From positions 1 to 46,933 of the forward strand of contig NZ_AUGY01000068.1 in assembly GCF_000422905.1 (NCBI RefSeq): 46,933 nt of DNA, given 5' to 3'. Below are positions 6,825 through 14,775 of this stretch, one piece after another. Position 1 is the first letter of the stretch. Every line of letters starts with the position of its first letter. A model generated the notes under the pieces. It saw only the letters and a program-made list of their open reading frames with translations. It did no database searches and was not told the DNA's origin. Origin of the DNA: Paenibacillus alginolyticus DSM 5050 = NBRC 15375. Its GTDB lineage: Bacteria > Bacillota > Bacilli > Paenibacillales > NBRC-103111. A program made the translations under genes and the position numbers.

Positions 6825-8123
6825 ATGGCTTGTGGGGCGCAAGCTTTGGGGGTTTGCTCTGTAGCAGAAGGAAATAACACCGTGGCGAGCGGAGATTATT
6901 CTCACGCGGAAGGCATCAATACATTGGCGAGTTCCATTGCTTCTCATGCGGAGGGATATTTTACTCAAGCAACGGGACCTGCATCTCACGCGGAAGGCGG
7001 CGGTTCTCTGGCCATTGGCGTATACGCGCATGCCGAAGGACAGCAAACTAGCGCCGAAGATTTAGGGGCTCATGCGGAAGGGTTTTTGACGCGAGCGCAG
7101 AGTTTTGCTTCTCATGCCGAAGGGCAGCAAACTAGTGCCGATGGCATAAATGCCCATGCGGAAGGCGAGAGCAACACAGCTAGCGGCAGAGCCTCTCATG
7201 CTGAAGGCAACTTAAACGTGGCAAGTGGGCTGTTTGCCCACGCGGAGGGGCAGAGAACAACGGCTTCGGGAGATTTATCACATGCCGAAGGGAATCAGAC
7301 CATAGCTAGTGGTCAAAACGCCCATGCGGAAGGTGCATTGACAACCGCGAGCGGCTTCACTTCGCATACTGAGGGTGTAAACACATTGGCGAATAGTTTT
7401 TTTTCACATGCAGAAGGACAAGAAACTTCAACGAACAATTTGGAAGGTGTTCACATCATGGGGCAATTTGGTGCCGCGAATGAGCTGACCTATTCCTGGT
7501 ACCTAGCCAACGGGACAAGCAGCGGGGCACCTGGATTAGCTGCGAAAATATTAAGCAATGGCAATGTTAAAATAGACGGAACGGTAAGCAGTCCAGCAGC
7601 AGATTACGCGGAGATGTTCGAGACTACAGACGGCAACCCCATTGAACCTGGTCTTTTCGTCGCTTTGGAAGAGGACAAAGTTCGCATAGCTGATCCCACG
7701 GATCGCTATATCATAGGGATTATAAGTGCGAAGCCAGCTTTTCTCTCGAACAGCGGGGAAATGCGTTGGAATCAGAAGTATGTGACGGATGAGTGGGGAA
7801 GAACCCTTTACCATGAAGTGAAAGTACCGACATTGACTGATGCTCAACGGGAAATTGTTATACCTGAACGAAAGGAAGAACAACCTATGTTAAACCCGGA
7901 ATGGAACCCTACACAAGTCTATATTCCTAGGGCAGAGAGGCCCGAATGGGTAGCCGTAGGGATGCTTGGTAAACTTCTTGTACGAGATGATGGTTCCTGC
8001 CAAGCGGGCGGACTTTGCGGACCAAACGAGAATGGGGTGGCTACAGCATCTGATAAAGGTTTTTATGTATTAAAAAGAATCCGTCCTAATCAGATTCTAG
8101 TACTAGTGGGGAAATCGTATTAA
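6825..8123 (+). CDS. Fibre-like protein: SHAEG head repeats plus Peptidase_G2-type domain
   Basis: A 432-residue protein from ATG 6825, preceded by AGGAGAGGG (6811-6819); an upstream in-frame ATG at 6780 lacks a ribosome binding site. Residues about 10-205 are a run of about 14-residue units centred on SHAEG or AHAEG followed by xxTxASG, the pattern of trimeric YadA/Hia-type head domains that form left-handed beta rolls. A linker leads to DYAEMFE (about 260-266) and a C-terminal domain resembling Peptidase_G2, the self-cleaving intramolecular chaperone domain of phage neck-appendage and tailspike proteins. There is no signal peptide and no YadA anchor. Flanked by coat genes, it may be a self-assembling spore-surface fibre; a domesticated phage appendage is the alternative. 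Confidence 0.75.
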   Translation: MACGAQALGVCSVAEGNNTVASGDYSHAEGINTLASSIASHAEGYFTQATGPASHAEGGGSLAIGVYAHAEGQQTSAEDLGAHAEGFLTRAQSFASHAEGQQTSADGINAHAEGESNTASGRASHAEGNLNVASGLFAHAEGQRTTASGDLSHAEGNQTIASGQNAHAEGALTTASGFTSHTEGVNTLANSFFSHAEGQETSTNNLEGVHIMGQFGAANELTYSWYLANGTSSGAPGLAAKILSNGNVKIDGTVSSPAADYAEMFETTDGNPIEPGLFVALEEDKVRIADPTDRYIIGIISAKPAFLSNSGEMRWNQKYVTDEWGRTLYHEVKVPTLTDAQREIVIPERKEEQPMLNPEWNPTQVYIPRAERPEWVAVGMLGKLLVRDDGSCQAGGLCGPNENGVATASDKGFYVLKRIRPNQILVLVGKSY

Positions 8124-8140
8124 AACTTAGCATTTGACGA

Positions 8141-8441
8141 TTGGATCTTTATGCCGATTGCCTATCTTTCCATGAACCCAAATGTTGCCAGCAGTTTGTT
8201 CTTTCCTTTATTGAGAAGTTCATTGCGATGGATGTGCCTAAAAATTTGACCTGGCTTGAAGCTGAAATTCCGTTACGCGAGACGGATACCTCGTCCATTT
8301 ACGCCATCAGAGTTGTCCTCCCATTTACGAATTACAGACCAGCATGCGAGGCAGATTCTTCACAAGTTAGTTGAGCACCAACTTCTGTTTGTAGCCAGCG
8401 GTAGGCAACGTTATCGTTCTTACGCCTTACGAACTCAATAA
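8141..8441 (+). pseudogene. Frameshifted winged-helix-like remnant
   Basis: Two short frames read on from each other with a +1 shift. The first (8141-8374) has a protein-like N-terminal part (LDLYADCLSF, FIEKFIAMDVP, LTWLEAEIPL). The second (8256-8441) carries a helix-turn-helix-like block (PSELSSHLRITDQHARQILH) followed by a wing-like segment. Neither has a good ribosome binding site. Together they look like the tail of a winged-helix DNA-binding protein with a frameshift around 8300-8330. I cannot name the parent family. Confidence 0.4.
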
Positions 8442-8642
8442 TTCTTATTTGATCAAAGAGCATAGATCTGAAGTTGCTACGAATTCAAGATGCGCTATTT
8501 TAAGCAAAAGATTAGCATTCAGCCTATACTCTACTCCATAACGTCACTGGTGTTCGTTAAATCATCTAGAAGGCGTATTCTCATGTATAAGTACAATACG
8601 GTTCGTTAGCAATGACATTACCGGTGGGGCTGACGAAGAAAA

Positions 8643-8756
8643 CTCGACGCAGACAACCTTAGCGATAGATTCAGAAGCCGCGCTACTACATGAAGCTATT
8701 TTTTTGAAGTTGATTCATTCGTTCCGTCCGCGCGGGGGAACCCTCTCGGGGTTCTC
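8643..8756. repeat. Intergenic repeat module, copy 1
   Basis: About 114 bases, aligning at roughly three quarters identity with 8852-8964. Shared landmarks in order are TCGACG, CTTAGCG, TAGATTCAGA, GCCG and a terminal hairpin with arms GAACCC (8738-8743) and GGGTTC (8749-8754). Confidence 0.65.
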
Positions 8757-8770
8757 ACAAATTAGCTCCA

Positions 8771-8807
8771 AAATAAAACGGACACCCATATGGATGTCCG
8801 TTTATTT
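8771..8807. terminator. Hairpin, possible bidirectional terminator
   Basis: AAATAAAACGGACA (8771-8784) pairs with TGTCCGTTTATTT (8795-8807) with one bulged A. The A- and T-rich outer ends would suit termination in either direction. It lies between the two copies of the intergenic repeat module. Confidence 0.6.
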
Positions 8808-8851
8808 CTATGGAGTCTAGGGGGATGTATGAATCATGATTTAAATGCGAA

Positions 8852-8964
8852 GTCGACGAAGATAGCTTAGCGGTAGATTCAGACGCCGTGCTCCTACAAA
8901 TGAAGGTATCCTGCGGAACCTTCACTTTGTTACGTGCGTGCGGGCGAACCCTCAGGGGTTCTCT
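8852..8964. repeat. Intergenic repeat module, copy 2
   Basis: Second copy of the module at 8643-8756, offset by about 209 bases. Its terminal hairpin has arms GAACCC (8946-8951) and GGGTTC (8956-8961). Loop bases differ between copies while the arms are kept, suggesting selection on structure. Confidence 0.65.
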
Positions 8965-9048
8965 CCCCAAGGCTCAAGGAAACAAAAACATGCGATAGAC
9001 GAAAGTGATCTCAGTATGCGTTAATATTATAAAATCAGATGAAATGAC

Positions 9049-9088
9049 AAAGAACCCACCTTTAAGAAAAGGAAGGGTTCTTCTTTTT
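9049..9088. terminator. Nested-stem terminator 3' of NlpC/P60 gene
   Basis: AAGAACCC (9050-9057) pairs with GGGTTCTT (9075-9082), enclosing a CCTTT/AAAGG stem. T-rich sequence follows on the plus side and a shorter one on the minus side. It lies just after the stop codon of the minus-strand endopeptidase gene. Confidence 0.75.
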
Positions 9089-9110
9089 AACATATTAGAG
9101 ATCTAATTGC

Positions 9111-9851
9111 TTAGATTCTACGGCCTGTAATGTAATGGCTTGTCCAATACGAACTATTAAAGTCACCGATGACTACACCTTTGTTCGGTAAATTGTTTAT
9201 GAATTGACCATTACCTATGTAGATGCCTACATGGTTAATTTGACCTGGTGTACTTACACTGAAAAATACCAAATCACCCGGTTGGAGCTGATTGCGTGGA
9301 ATGTAGGTGCCCAATTTGGCTTGAGCTTTAGATCCCCAAGGAATTTGAACGCCATTTAGTTGAAATACATGTTGCGTGAAGGAAGAACAATCTAAACGCA
9401 AATGCTGAAGATCCCTCGAACCGAATACATAGGTAACTCGGCCTTGAAATGAGGCAGCTGTGTTGACAATTTTATTTGCTAAACTGCCGCCACCAGCAGG
9501 ATTAGAAGGTGCAGGAGTGGGAGCAGGATTGGAGGGTGCAGGCGCAGGCGCAGGTTTATTTTCATTTACGGTTACATAAGAGCGTGAAACATAGCCCTGC
9601 TTGCCATTGTAATCGACCAAAACCCAATAGTCATTGGCAGCTTCTACAGGCAGTACAGTGCCTTGTTTAATAAATCCCCAAACGGGTGCACTCGTACTTT
9701 GATCGGCTCGGAAGTTAACACCCTTATTCACAGTTGCTGTTGCTACAGGGGCAGCAAAAGCACTAGTGGAAAAGCCACTAAACATGGAGAGCGCTAAACC
9801 TAAAGTTAATAGGGTCTTTTTTCCAAGGTAGTTCTTAATCTTTATTTGCAT
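9111..9851 (-). CDS. Secreted SH3b-NlpC/P60 cell-wall endopeptidase
   Basis: A 246-residue exported protein. A signal peptide spans residues 1 to about 34 (KK, hydrophobic core, AFA-A). A bacterial SH3 domain (about 36-95) has NFRADQSTSAPVWGFIKQGT and GYVSRSYV strands. A Pro/Ala linker (98-120) leads to an NlpC/P60 domain (about 124-246) with catalytic Cys155 in LDCSSF and His207 in NHVGIYIGNG. The third polar position, often the His of FIHA, reads FINN here, so Asn probably takes that role. Such enzymes cut D-gamma-Glu-diamino acid bonds in peptidoglycan stem peptides. AGGAGG stands upstream of the ATG. It is transcribed alone. Confidence 0.9.
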   Translation of the reverse strand: MQIKIKNYLGKKTLLTLGLALSMFSGFSTSAFAAPVATATVNKGVNFRADQSTSAPVWGFIKQGTVLPVEAANDYWVLVDYNGKQGYVSRSYVTVNENKPAPAPAPSNPAPTPAPSNPAGGGSLANKIVNTAASFQGRVTYVFGSRDLQHLRLDCSSFTQHVFQLNGVQIPWGSKAQAKLGTYIPRNQLQPGDLVFFSVSTPGQINHVGIYIGNGQFINNLPNKGVVIGDFNSSYWTSHYITGRRI

Positions 9852-10021
9852 GAATTAACTTCCTCCTTCTGGTATAAAAGCTGAGGTGAGTCTGGCACCT
9901 ATAAACACTTTATCATAGTTGAAAAACCCTAAAATTTACCGAATAGTGCCCAAACCCATAGCAGTCCTAGCCAAATTTGCCATTATTAGAATTTCGTTAG
10001 AATTTGATGAGTAATAATTCC

Positions 10022-10050
10022 TTGACAGGTAAATTTATCTCTTCTTAACA
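10022..10050 (+). promoter_or_regulatory. Possible promoter of the yraG-like operon
   Basis: TTGACA (10022-10027) is separated by 17 bases from TTAACA (10045-10050). A GAAAG-CA-CTTTC inverted repeat follows immediately. Coat operons usually use sporulation sigma factors, so this vegetative-type match may be chance. The rest of the gap 9852-10144 shows nothing else recognisable. Confidence 0.3.
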
Positions 10051-10144
10051 GTGAAAGCACTTTCGCGCCATTTGATTAATGTGGGAGGCGATTTGATGAA
10101 TAACCCTACATTTTCAAGGACAAGATACCATTGGAGGTGACCCC

Positions 10145-10390
10145 ATGGTAAATCAATCAACATTAGCTGCGCACGAGTCCCTGGAATTGCATGAAGCCCT
10201 TAATTTCAAAACACTTTGCGTATTAAAATCCAAGATGATGCAAGGCTTAGTTTTCGACCAAGAACTAAAAGCTTTAATGCAGAAGGATGTGGAGCAGTCC
10301 ATGCAAGCCATAGCTGATCTGCAGTCCGTTTATGCGAAAGCGCCATTCCAAGCCCCTGTCCCGAAACGCCCGACACCCATTATAAATTGA
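10145..10390 (+). CDS. yraG: CotF-family small spore coat protein, YraG-like
   Basis: An 81-residue helical protein with the block ESLELHEALNFKTLCVLKSK (residues 11-30) that aligns with ETLEVHEIAAFKTVCLTKAK of the gene at 11965. TTGGAGGTGA (10131-10140) precedes the ATG. Its length, its place and the following four genes match the B. subtilis yraG-yraF-adhB-yraE-yraD set, whose short members resemble the N-terminal half of CotF. The C-terminal tail is proline-rich. The expected role is as a coat component of the mature spore. Homology within this cluster is seen directly; the B. subtilis match is from memory of gene order and sizes. Confidence 0.8.
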   Translation: MVNQSTLAAHESLELHEALNFKTLCVLKSKMMQGLVFDQELKALMQKDVEQSMQAIADLQSVYAKAPFQAPVPKRPTPIIN

Positions 10391-10402
10391 AGGTGATAAT
10401 AG

Positions 10403-10774
10403 ATGAATGAAGACTATGACTACTTAGACCCAAGTAATGCGCTCAACATGCCAGAGATGGCCGACATGACATTCGCTATGGATTTTCTCATCAGAGTCAA
10501 AGAAGGCGTTAGGAATACGGCAATTGCCTTAACAGAAACGGCGACTGAAGGCGCAAGAGCGATCCTCCGCAACCAGCTTCATCAAGGTATTGCGCTGCAT
10601 CAAGAAGTAACCGAGCTTATGATGAGGAAGAAATGGTTCCATCCATATGAACTCAACGAACAATTCAAATTAGATCAACTAGGGGCTATTAATGCTGTTC
10701 AAATGGCTCAAATGAAACTGTTCCCAGTGGATACCTCGCGTAAAGGCATGTTTGATCGGACACCAGATCAATAA
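10403..10774 (+). CDS. yraF: CotF-family spore coat protein, YraF-like
   Basis: A 123-residue protein. From about residue 20 it carries the CotF C-terminal pattern: AMDFLIRVKEGVRNTAIALTE, then LHQGIALHQEVTELMM and WFHPYELNEQFKLD. This aligns through its length with the 99-residue product at 12171. The AAGGTGATAAT site before the ATG is adequate and the gene follows yraG by 12 bases. It is a predicted ferritin-like helical bundle, though no complete metal-ligand set is apparent. It pairs with the upstream short protein as the second half of a CotF-like unit. Confidence 0.82.
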   Translation: MNEDYDYLDPSNALNMPEMADMTFAMDFLIRVKEGVRNTAIALTETATEGARAILRNQLHQGIALHQEVTELMMRKKWFHPYELNEQFKLDQLGAINAVQMAQMKLFPVDTSRKGMFDRTPDQ

Positions 10775-10795
10775 CATTATTGGAGGAAATGAAGC

Positions 10796-11932
10796 ATGAA
10801 AGCTGTTACGTACCAAGGCCTCAAGAATGTCGTTGTGAAAGAGGTACCCGATCCGAAGATTGAAAAACCCGACGATATGATCGTCCGAATGACGACTACG
10901 GCAATCTGTGGTTCCGACTTGCATTTGATTCACGGAATGATCCCCAATTTACAGGAAGATTATGTAATCGGACACGAGCCTATGGGCATCGTAGAAGAGG
11001 TCGGTTCTGGCGTTACGAAGTTAAAGAAAGGCGATCGTGTCATTATTCCTTTCAATATTAGCTGCGGGGAATGTTTTTTCTGTAAAAATCAACTCGAAAG
11101 CCAGTGCGATAACTCGAATGAAAATGGGGATATGGGTGCTTACTTTGGGTATTCCGGCACAACAGGCGGTTATCCGGGTGGCCAGGCTGAATATTTGCGG
11201 GTACCCTTCGCGAATTTCACTCACTTCAAAATCCCAGAAAGCTGCGAGCATCCGGATGAGAAACTTTGCTTGATTGCGGATGCTATGACAACTGCCTTCT
11301 GGAGTGTAGATAACGCTGGTGTGAAGGAAGGGGACACGGTTATCGTTCTTGGATGCGGACCTGTTGGGCTGCTAACACAGAAATTCTGTTGGCTCAAAGG
11401 AGCAAAGCGGGTAATCGCAGTGGATTATCTAGATTACCGCTTGGAACATGCGAAACGAACGAATAAGGTCGAAACCGTCAATTTTGAGCATGGGGAGAAT
11501 ATCGGGAATTATTTGAAGGAAATCACAAAAGGTGGAGCAGATGTTGTCATCGATTGCTCGGGGATGAGCGGAAAAATGACCCCACTCGAATCCATTGCCT
11601 CTGGACTAAAACTCCATGGCGGTGCGATGGGTGGTATCGTTATTGCTTCACAGGCAGTACGTAAATGTGGAACCATTCAAATAACTGGCGTGTATGGAGG
11701 CAGATATAACGCTTTCCCGCTTGGAGATATTTTCCAAAGAAATGTCAATATCCGTACGGGACAAGCACCCGTCATTCACTATATGCCATATATGTATGAG
11801 CTGATCGATAGTGGCAAAGTAGATCCAGGTGATGTTATTACACACGTCCTGCCACTGAGCGAAGCAAAACATGGCTATGAAGTATTTGATACCAGACAAG
11901 AGAATTGTATTAAAGTCATTCTTAAACCGTAA
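10796..11932 (+). CDS. adhB: Zinc-dependent alcohol dehydrogenase, AdhB-like
   Basis: A 378-residue medium-chain dehydrogenase. Catalytic zinc ligands are Cys38 (ICGSD) and His60-Glu61 (GHEP); the structural zinc site is Cys90, Cys93, Cys96 and Cys104. The NAD-binding Rossmann motif is LGCGPVG at about residues 180-186. The long segment between the second and third zinc regions (GDMGAYFGYSGTTGGYPGGQ) is typical of the glutathione-independent formaldehyde dehydrogenase-like subgroup. TGGAGGAAATGAAGC precedes the ATG. It sits between two CotF-like gene pairs, exactly as adhB does in B. subtilis, so it may act in the spore coat or mother cell. The substrate is unknown. Confidence 0.88.
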   Translation: MKAVTYQGLKNVVVKEVPDPKIEKPDDMIVRMTTTAICGSDLHLIHGMIPNLQEDYVIGHEPMGIVEEVGSGVTKLKKGDRVIIPFNISCGECFFCKNQLESQCDNSNENGDMGAYFGYSGTTGGYPGGQAEYLRVPFANFTHFKIPESCEHPDEKLCLIADAMTTAFWSVDNAGVKEGDTVIVLGCGPVGLLTQKFCWLKGAKRVIAVDYLDYRLEHAKRTNKVETVNFEHGENIGNYLKEITKGGADVVIDCSGMSGKMTPLESIASGLKLHGGAMGGIVIASQAVRKCGTIQITGVYGGRYNAFPLGDIFQRNVNIRTGQAPVIHYMPYMYELIDSGKVDPGDVITHVLPLSEAKHGYEVFDTRQENCIKVILKP

Positions 11933-11964
11933 TGGTGAAACTATTCGGAGGTGCGAGTTAGAAG

Positions 11965-12159
11965 ATGACATATGCGCTGCATGAAACCCTTGAGGTCCAT
12001 GAAATAGCAGCTTTTAAAACCGTTTGTTTAACCAAGGCGAAGACGATGAAGCTCTTAGTTTCGGATCCTGCTTTGAATGAAATTTTACAGCAAGACGTAT
12101 ATCTATCGACGCGGCAGTTGCAGGAGCTTGAGACGATTCTAACCGAAGCGACCGTATAG
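11965..12159 (+). CDS. yraE: CotF-family small spore coat protein, YraE-like
   Basis: A 64-residue helical protein, paralogous to the product at 10145 (shared LHE or LE-HE, FKT-C-K-K, LV-D-L and DV-S positions). The ATG at 11965 is preceded by CGGAGGTGCGAG (11947-11958). It is the third CotF-like member of the operon and is separated from yraD by 11 bases. Confidence 0.8.
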   Translation: MTYALHETLEVHEIAAFKTVCLTKAKTMKLLVSDPALNEILQQDVYLSTRQLQELETILTEATV

Positions 12160-12170
12160 GAGGTGAAAGC

Positions 12171-12470
12171 ATGAACACCATTCTTGAGCATTTGACAGGT
12201 ATGCATACGATGACCGATCAAGTAATTGCCATGGATTTTTTGGTAACGGCGAAGAGCGGGGTAAGAAATTACGCGATGGCTGTAACGGAGGCAGGTACTC
12301 CAGAGATCAAGGCGACGCTCTCCAGGCATTTAGATGAAGCGATTGATACGCATGAGAAAATAACGAAGTACATGATGGAACAAGGTTGGTATCATCCTTG
12401 GAACATTAAAGAGCAGATTCAATTAGACTTGAAAAGTATTGAGACTGCTTTGAATGCTCCAACGCTATAA
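12171..12470 (+). CDS. yraD: CotF-family spore coat protein, YraD-like
   Basis: A 99-residue protein paralogous to the YraF-like product: AMDFLVTAKSGVRNYAMAVTE (about 21-41), a LDEAIDTHEKITKYMM helix and the WYHPWNIKEQIQLDL block. TAGGAGGTGAAAGC precedes the ATG. It is the last gene of the five-gene coat/dehydrogenase operon and is followed by a terminator. B. subtilis YraD is also 99 residues by my recollection. Confidence 0.83.
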   Translation: MNTILEHLTGMHTMTDQVIAMDFLVTAKSGVRNYAMAVTEAGTPEIKATLSRHLDEAIDTHEKITKYMMEQGWYHPWNIKEQIQLDLKSIETALNAPTL

Positions 12471-12486
12471 AGACTCGATTCCATTA

Positions 12487-12516
12487 AACCAGTAGCCAGT
12501 GGCTGCTGGTTATTTG
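12487..12516 (+). terminator. Terminator of the yra-like operon
   Basis: AACCAGTAGCC (12487-12497), loop AGT, GGCTGCTGGTT (12501-12511) with one G-U pair; the following T-tract is short (ATTTGTG). Confidence 0.7.
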
Positions 12517-12615
12517 TGTTGGCTAATCAGCTGCAACATAACTTGTCGACTCTACGTTATGTAAGTAACTCAGAAACGGGTTATATTATAACATGCCCAA
12601 AGGAGAATAGAGCTG

Positions 12616-13521
12616 ATGAAAAAAATAGCCGCTTTAACGTTAACAACTTTATTGTGCAGTAGTTTGACTTTCGGTTCAGCTTTTGCTTTTTCGGATTTAG
12701 ATGAAGGACAATCAGAATCCATTCTGGCCTTAAAAGACCGCGGCGTAGTAAGTGGAGTCGATCAGGATCACTTTGTTCCTAGAGGTAAAATTAGCTATGC
12801 ACAGAGTGTGCAAATGATTGTAAAAGGCTTGGACTTCAACTTAGACTTAATGAAGTTTAAAATACAGCCGGTAGCAACCGATATGTATTCGAATATCCAG
12901 AATGATGCCTGGTATGCGGATGCTTTTATCATTGCTCATTATCACGGATTGCAGATCCCTAAGGATGTGAACCCGAATGCGACAATTACTCGTGAACAAT
13001 TTGGGGACTTATTAGTTCGTGCCTTAGAGAAGAAGGGCAACTTTCCGCTGGTCAAAATGTTCATCTTGATCAAGGATGAGGATCAAATTACGATTGATTA
13101 TCAAGGCACTTTACAGAGACTTTTGCTTTATAAAATTACTACCCTTGATAAGGACGGTAAGTTTAATCCTAAAAGTGAGCTCACGCGTGGTGAAGCAGCA
13201 AGTTGGCTTTATAACGCTATCCGCGTATTGGAAGCTAATATTCAAAAACCGGCTCCTACCGAAGAAGTAGCGGTAAAGGTTGAGAAAGTAAATGATGAAG
13301 TTAACAAGGTAACACTGTCCAGAAGGGATAAACCAAACCTTGGCTATGGCATTGAAATTAATACAATCCAGTTTAACCAAGATGGTCAGGCTGTCATTAC
13401 GTATACACTGCTCGAGCCGAAACCAGATATGATGTATGCTCAGGTGATAACCGAAGCGAAAACTGTCACGTATATTTCATCTAAGTATAAGGTTACAGCG
13501 GAACCTGCTCCTTCGAAATAA
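12616..13521 (+). CDS. Secreted SLH-domain protein with PrcB-like C-terminus
   Basis: A 301-residue exported protein. The signal peptide ends at about residue 24 (SAFA). Three S-layer-homology-type repeats follow: FSDLDEGQSESILALKDRGVVSG (quoted here in parts: FSDLDEG, ILALKDRGVVSG), then AWYADAFIIAHYHGL and ITREQFGDLLVRAL, and a third ending LTRGEAASWLYNAI. These anchor proteins to the cell wall through pyruvylated polymer. After a linker (about 207-230) the C-terminus (about 238-290) matches the PrcB-type beta domain (GYGIEINTI, YTLLEPKPDMMYAQ, KYKVT). AAAGGAG stands before the ATG. It is monocistronic. The first SLH unit is degenerate, so wall anchoring is probable rather than certain. Confidence 0.78.
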   Translation: MKKIAALTLTTLLCSSLTFGSAFAFSDLDEGQSESILALKDRGVVSGVDQDHFVPRGKISYAQSVQMIVKGLDFNLDLMKFKIQPVATDMYSNIQNDAWYADAFIIAHYHGLQIPKDVNPNATITREQFGDLLVRALEKKGNFPLVKMFILIKDEDQITIDYQGTLQRLLLYKITTLDKDGKFNPKSELTRGEAASWLYNAIRVLEANIQKPAPTEEVAVKVEKVNDEVNKVTLSRRDKPNLGYGIEINTIQFNQDGQAVITYTLLEPKPDMMYAQVITEAKTVTYISSKYKVTAEPAPSK

Positions 13522-13534
13522 AAATCTAGCATGT

Positions 13535-13578
13535 AAAAAAGTGCTGCTAACCTTTTTAAACGGTGTCAGCACTTTTTT
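13535..13578 (+). terminator. Terminator, copy 1 of a repeated type
   Basis: AAAAAAGTGCTG (13535-13546) pairs with CAGCACTTTTTT (13567-13578). Stem and part of the loop (AACCTTT, TTAAAC) recur in the terminator at 22416-22458. Confidence 0.9.
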
Positions 13579-13600
13579 GTGATTTAAGGTGTCAAACGTA

Positions 13601-13671
13601 TTGACAACTTATTAAGAGATGAATTATTCTGTAAGAAAGCGCTTGCCCCAAACTTCAGGATAACGTTTGGG
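13601..13671 (+). promoter_or_regulatory. Promoter and operators of the LacI-type regulator
   Basis: TTGACA (13601-13606) and TATTCT (13625-13630) are 18 bases apart. Downstream lie AAGCGCTT (13637-13644), a perfect CG-centred palindrome, and GGATAACGTT (13658-13667), whose ten bases recur in the palindrome before the ABC operon. The pair CCCAAAC/GTTTGGG (13647-13653/13665-13671) overlaps the latter. CG-centred palindromes are typical of LacI/GalR-family or CcpA sites, so autoregulation is likely. Confidence 0.5.
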
Positions 13672-13712
13672 CAAAGGTTGGATATAGGTTTAGATAGAAG
13701 GAGCTGTATGAA

Positions 13713-14759
13713 TTGCCTACTCTCAAAGATATTGCAGATTTAGTCGGAGTCTCCATTTCAACAGCCTCACGTGTGGTGAGAAATGACACTAGCCGACATA
13801 TCAACCCGGAGACAAAGGCCAAGGTTTGGGAGGCTGTGCGTCAATTAAATTACACACCTAATGAATCGGCGCGTCACCTTGTCAACAAACAAAAGACAGA
13901 GAAAAGGCAGACCAAGCAAATTGGCTGCATCATTCAAACGGCTCGTCTGAACGACGATCACCCTTATTACTCTCCGATTATTACGGCATTTACCAAGAAA
14001 ATTTTGGAATCCGGATATTCTCTGGGTTTCATGCATACTTCTGATGAGCTCAAAGACGAAGCGCTGCTGCATCGATGCATACATGACATTCAAGTTGATG
14101 GCATTATTATCGTTGGCGAAGTAGGTTCCGAAATCGTTGATTATTTGCTAAAAGTAGAAGAGCTAGCACTGATTGGCATTTGTACGAACGGTACGGAAAT
14201 TACCATGGTCGATTACGACCGGATTCACGCCGCGAAGTCTGCTGTCGATCACCTCATTTCGCAGGGGCACCAATCCATTGGTTTTGTCGGAGGACCGGGG
14301 CATACAAGCGAATTAAATAGTGAAGAGAGATTTCAGGGCTATAAATTTGCGATGTACGATGCGGGTATTCCCTTAAATAAAGACTGGGTGATAGACACCC
14401 GATGGGAAATCGACCGCAGTTATGAGAGTATCATGGAGCGTTTGAAGCGTACAGACCTGGAGCGGCCTACGGCGATATTTTCGGCAAGCGACCAATTAGC
14501 GATTCCTGCTATGCGAGCTGTCATTGAGAACCAATTGCGTATTCCAGAGGATATTGCCTTCATCTCGATGGATAATATCGATTTTGCCCAATATACCACA
14601 CCGCCGTTATCGTCAGTTCATGTACCAAAGGTCGAAATAGGCACATCAGCAGCTTCAACCTTGCTGGATATGCTGAATGGAGAGCACCCGCAGCTTTCCA
14701 AAGTGCTGCTTCCACATCGACTTATTGTCAGACAATCTTCTGTATTTACGAGAAACTAA
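13713..14759 (+). CDS. LacI/GalR-family transcriptional regulator
   Basis: A 348-residue regulator starting at TTG 13713 (AAGGAG at 13698-13703); the nearby ATG at 13708 is in another frame and stops quickly. The N-terminal HTH reads LKDIADLVGVSISTASRVVR (about 4-23) followed by the hinge helix NESARHLVN. The periplasmic-binding-protein-like core includes IGCIIQT, VDGIIIVGE, IGFVGGPGHTSE, FSASDQLAIPAMRAV and the C-terminal FISMDNIDFAQYTTPPLSSVHVP segment (shown in two parts: FISMDNIDF, PPLSSVHVP). It lies directly before a sugar ABC operon and is very probably its repressor. The inducer is unknown. Confidence 0.92.
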   Translation: MPTLKDIADLVGVSISTASRVVRNDTSRHINPETKAKVWEAVRQLNYTPNESARHLVNKQKTEKRQTKQIGCIIQTARLNDDHPYYSPIITAFTKKILESGYSLGFMHTSDELKDEALLHRCIHDIQVDGIIIVGEVGSEIVDYLLKVEELALIGICTNGTEITMVDYDRIHAAKSAVDHLISQGHQSIGFVGGPGHTSELNSEERFQGYKFAMYDAGIPLNKDWVIDTRWEIDRSYESIMERLKRTDLERPTAIFSASDQLAIPAMRAVIENQLRIPEDIAFISMDNIDFAQYTTPPLSSVHVPKVEIGTSAASTLLDMLNGEHPQLSKVLLPHRLIVRQSSVFTRN

Positions 14760-14775
14760 ATTTTTTTTAGTTCTT

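Larger units (their letters stand above)
8442..9048. other. Intergenic stretch without recognisable genes
   Basis: No credible coding frame is seen on either strand. The stretch holds a diverged direct duplication (8643-8756 and 8852-8964) and a hairpin at 8771-8807, listed separately. The remainder (8442-8640, 8965-9048) shows nothing I can identify. Confidence 0.6.
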
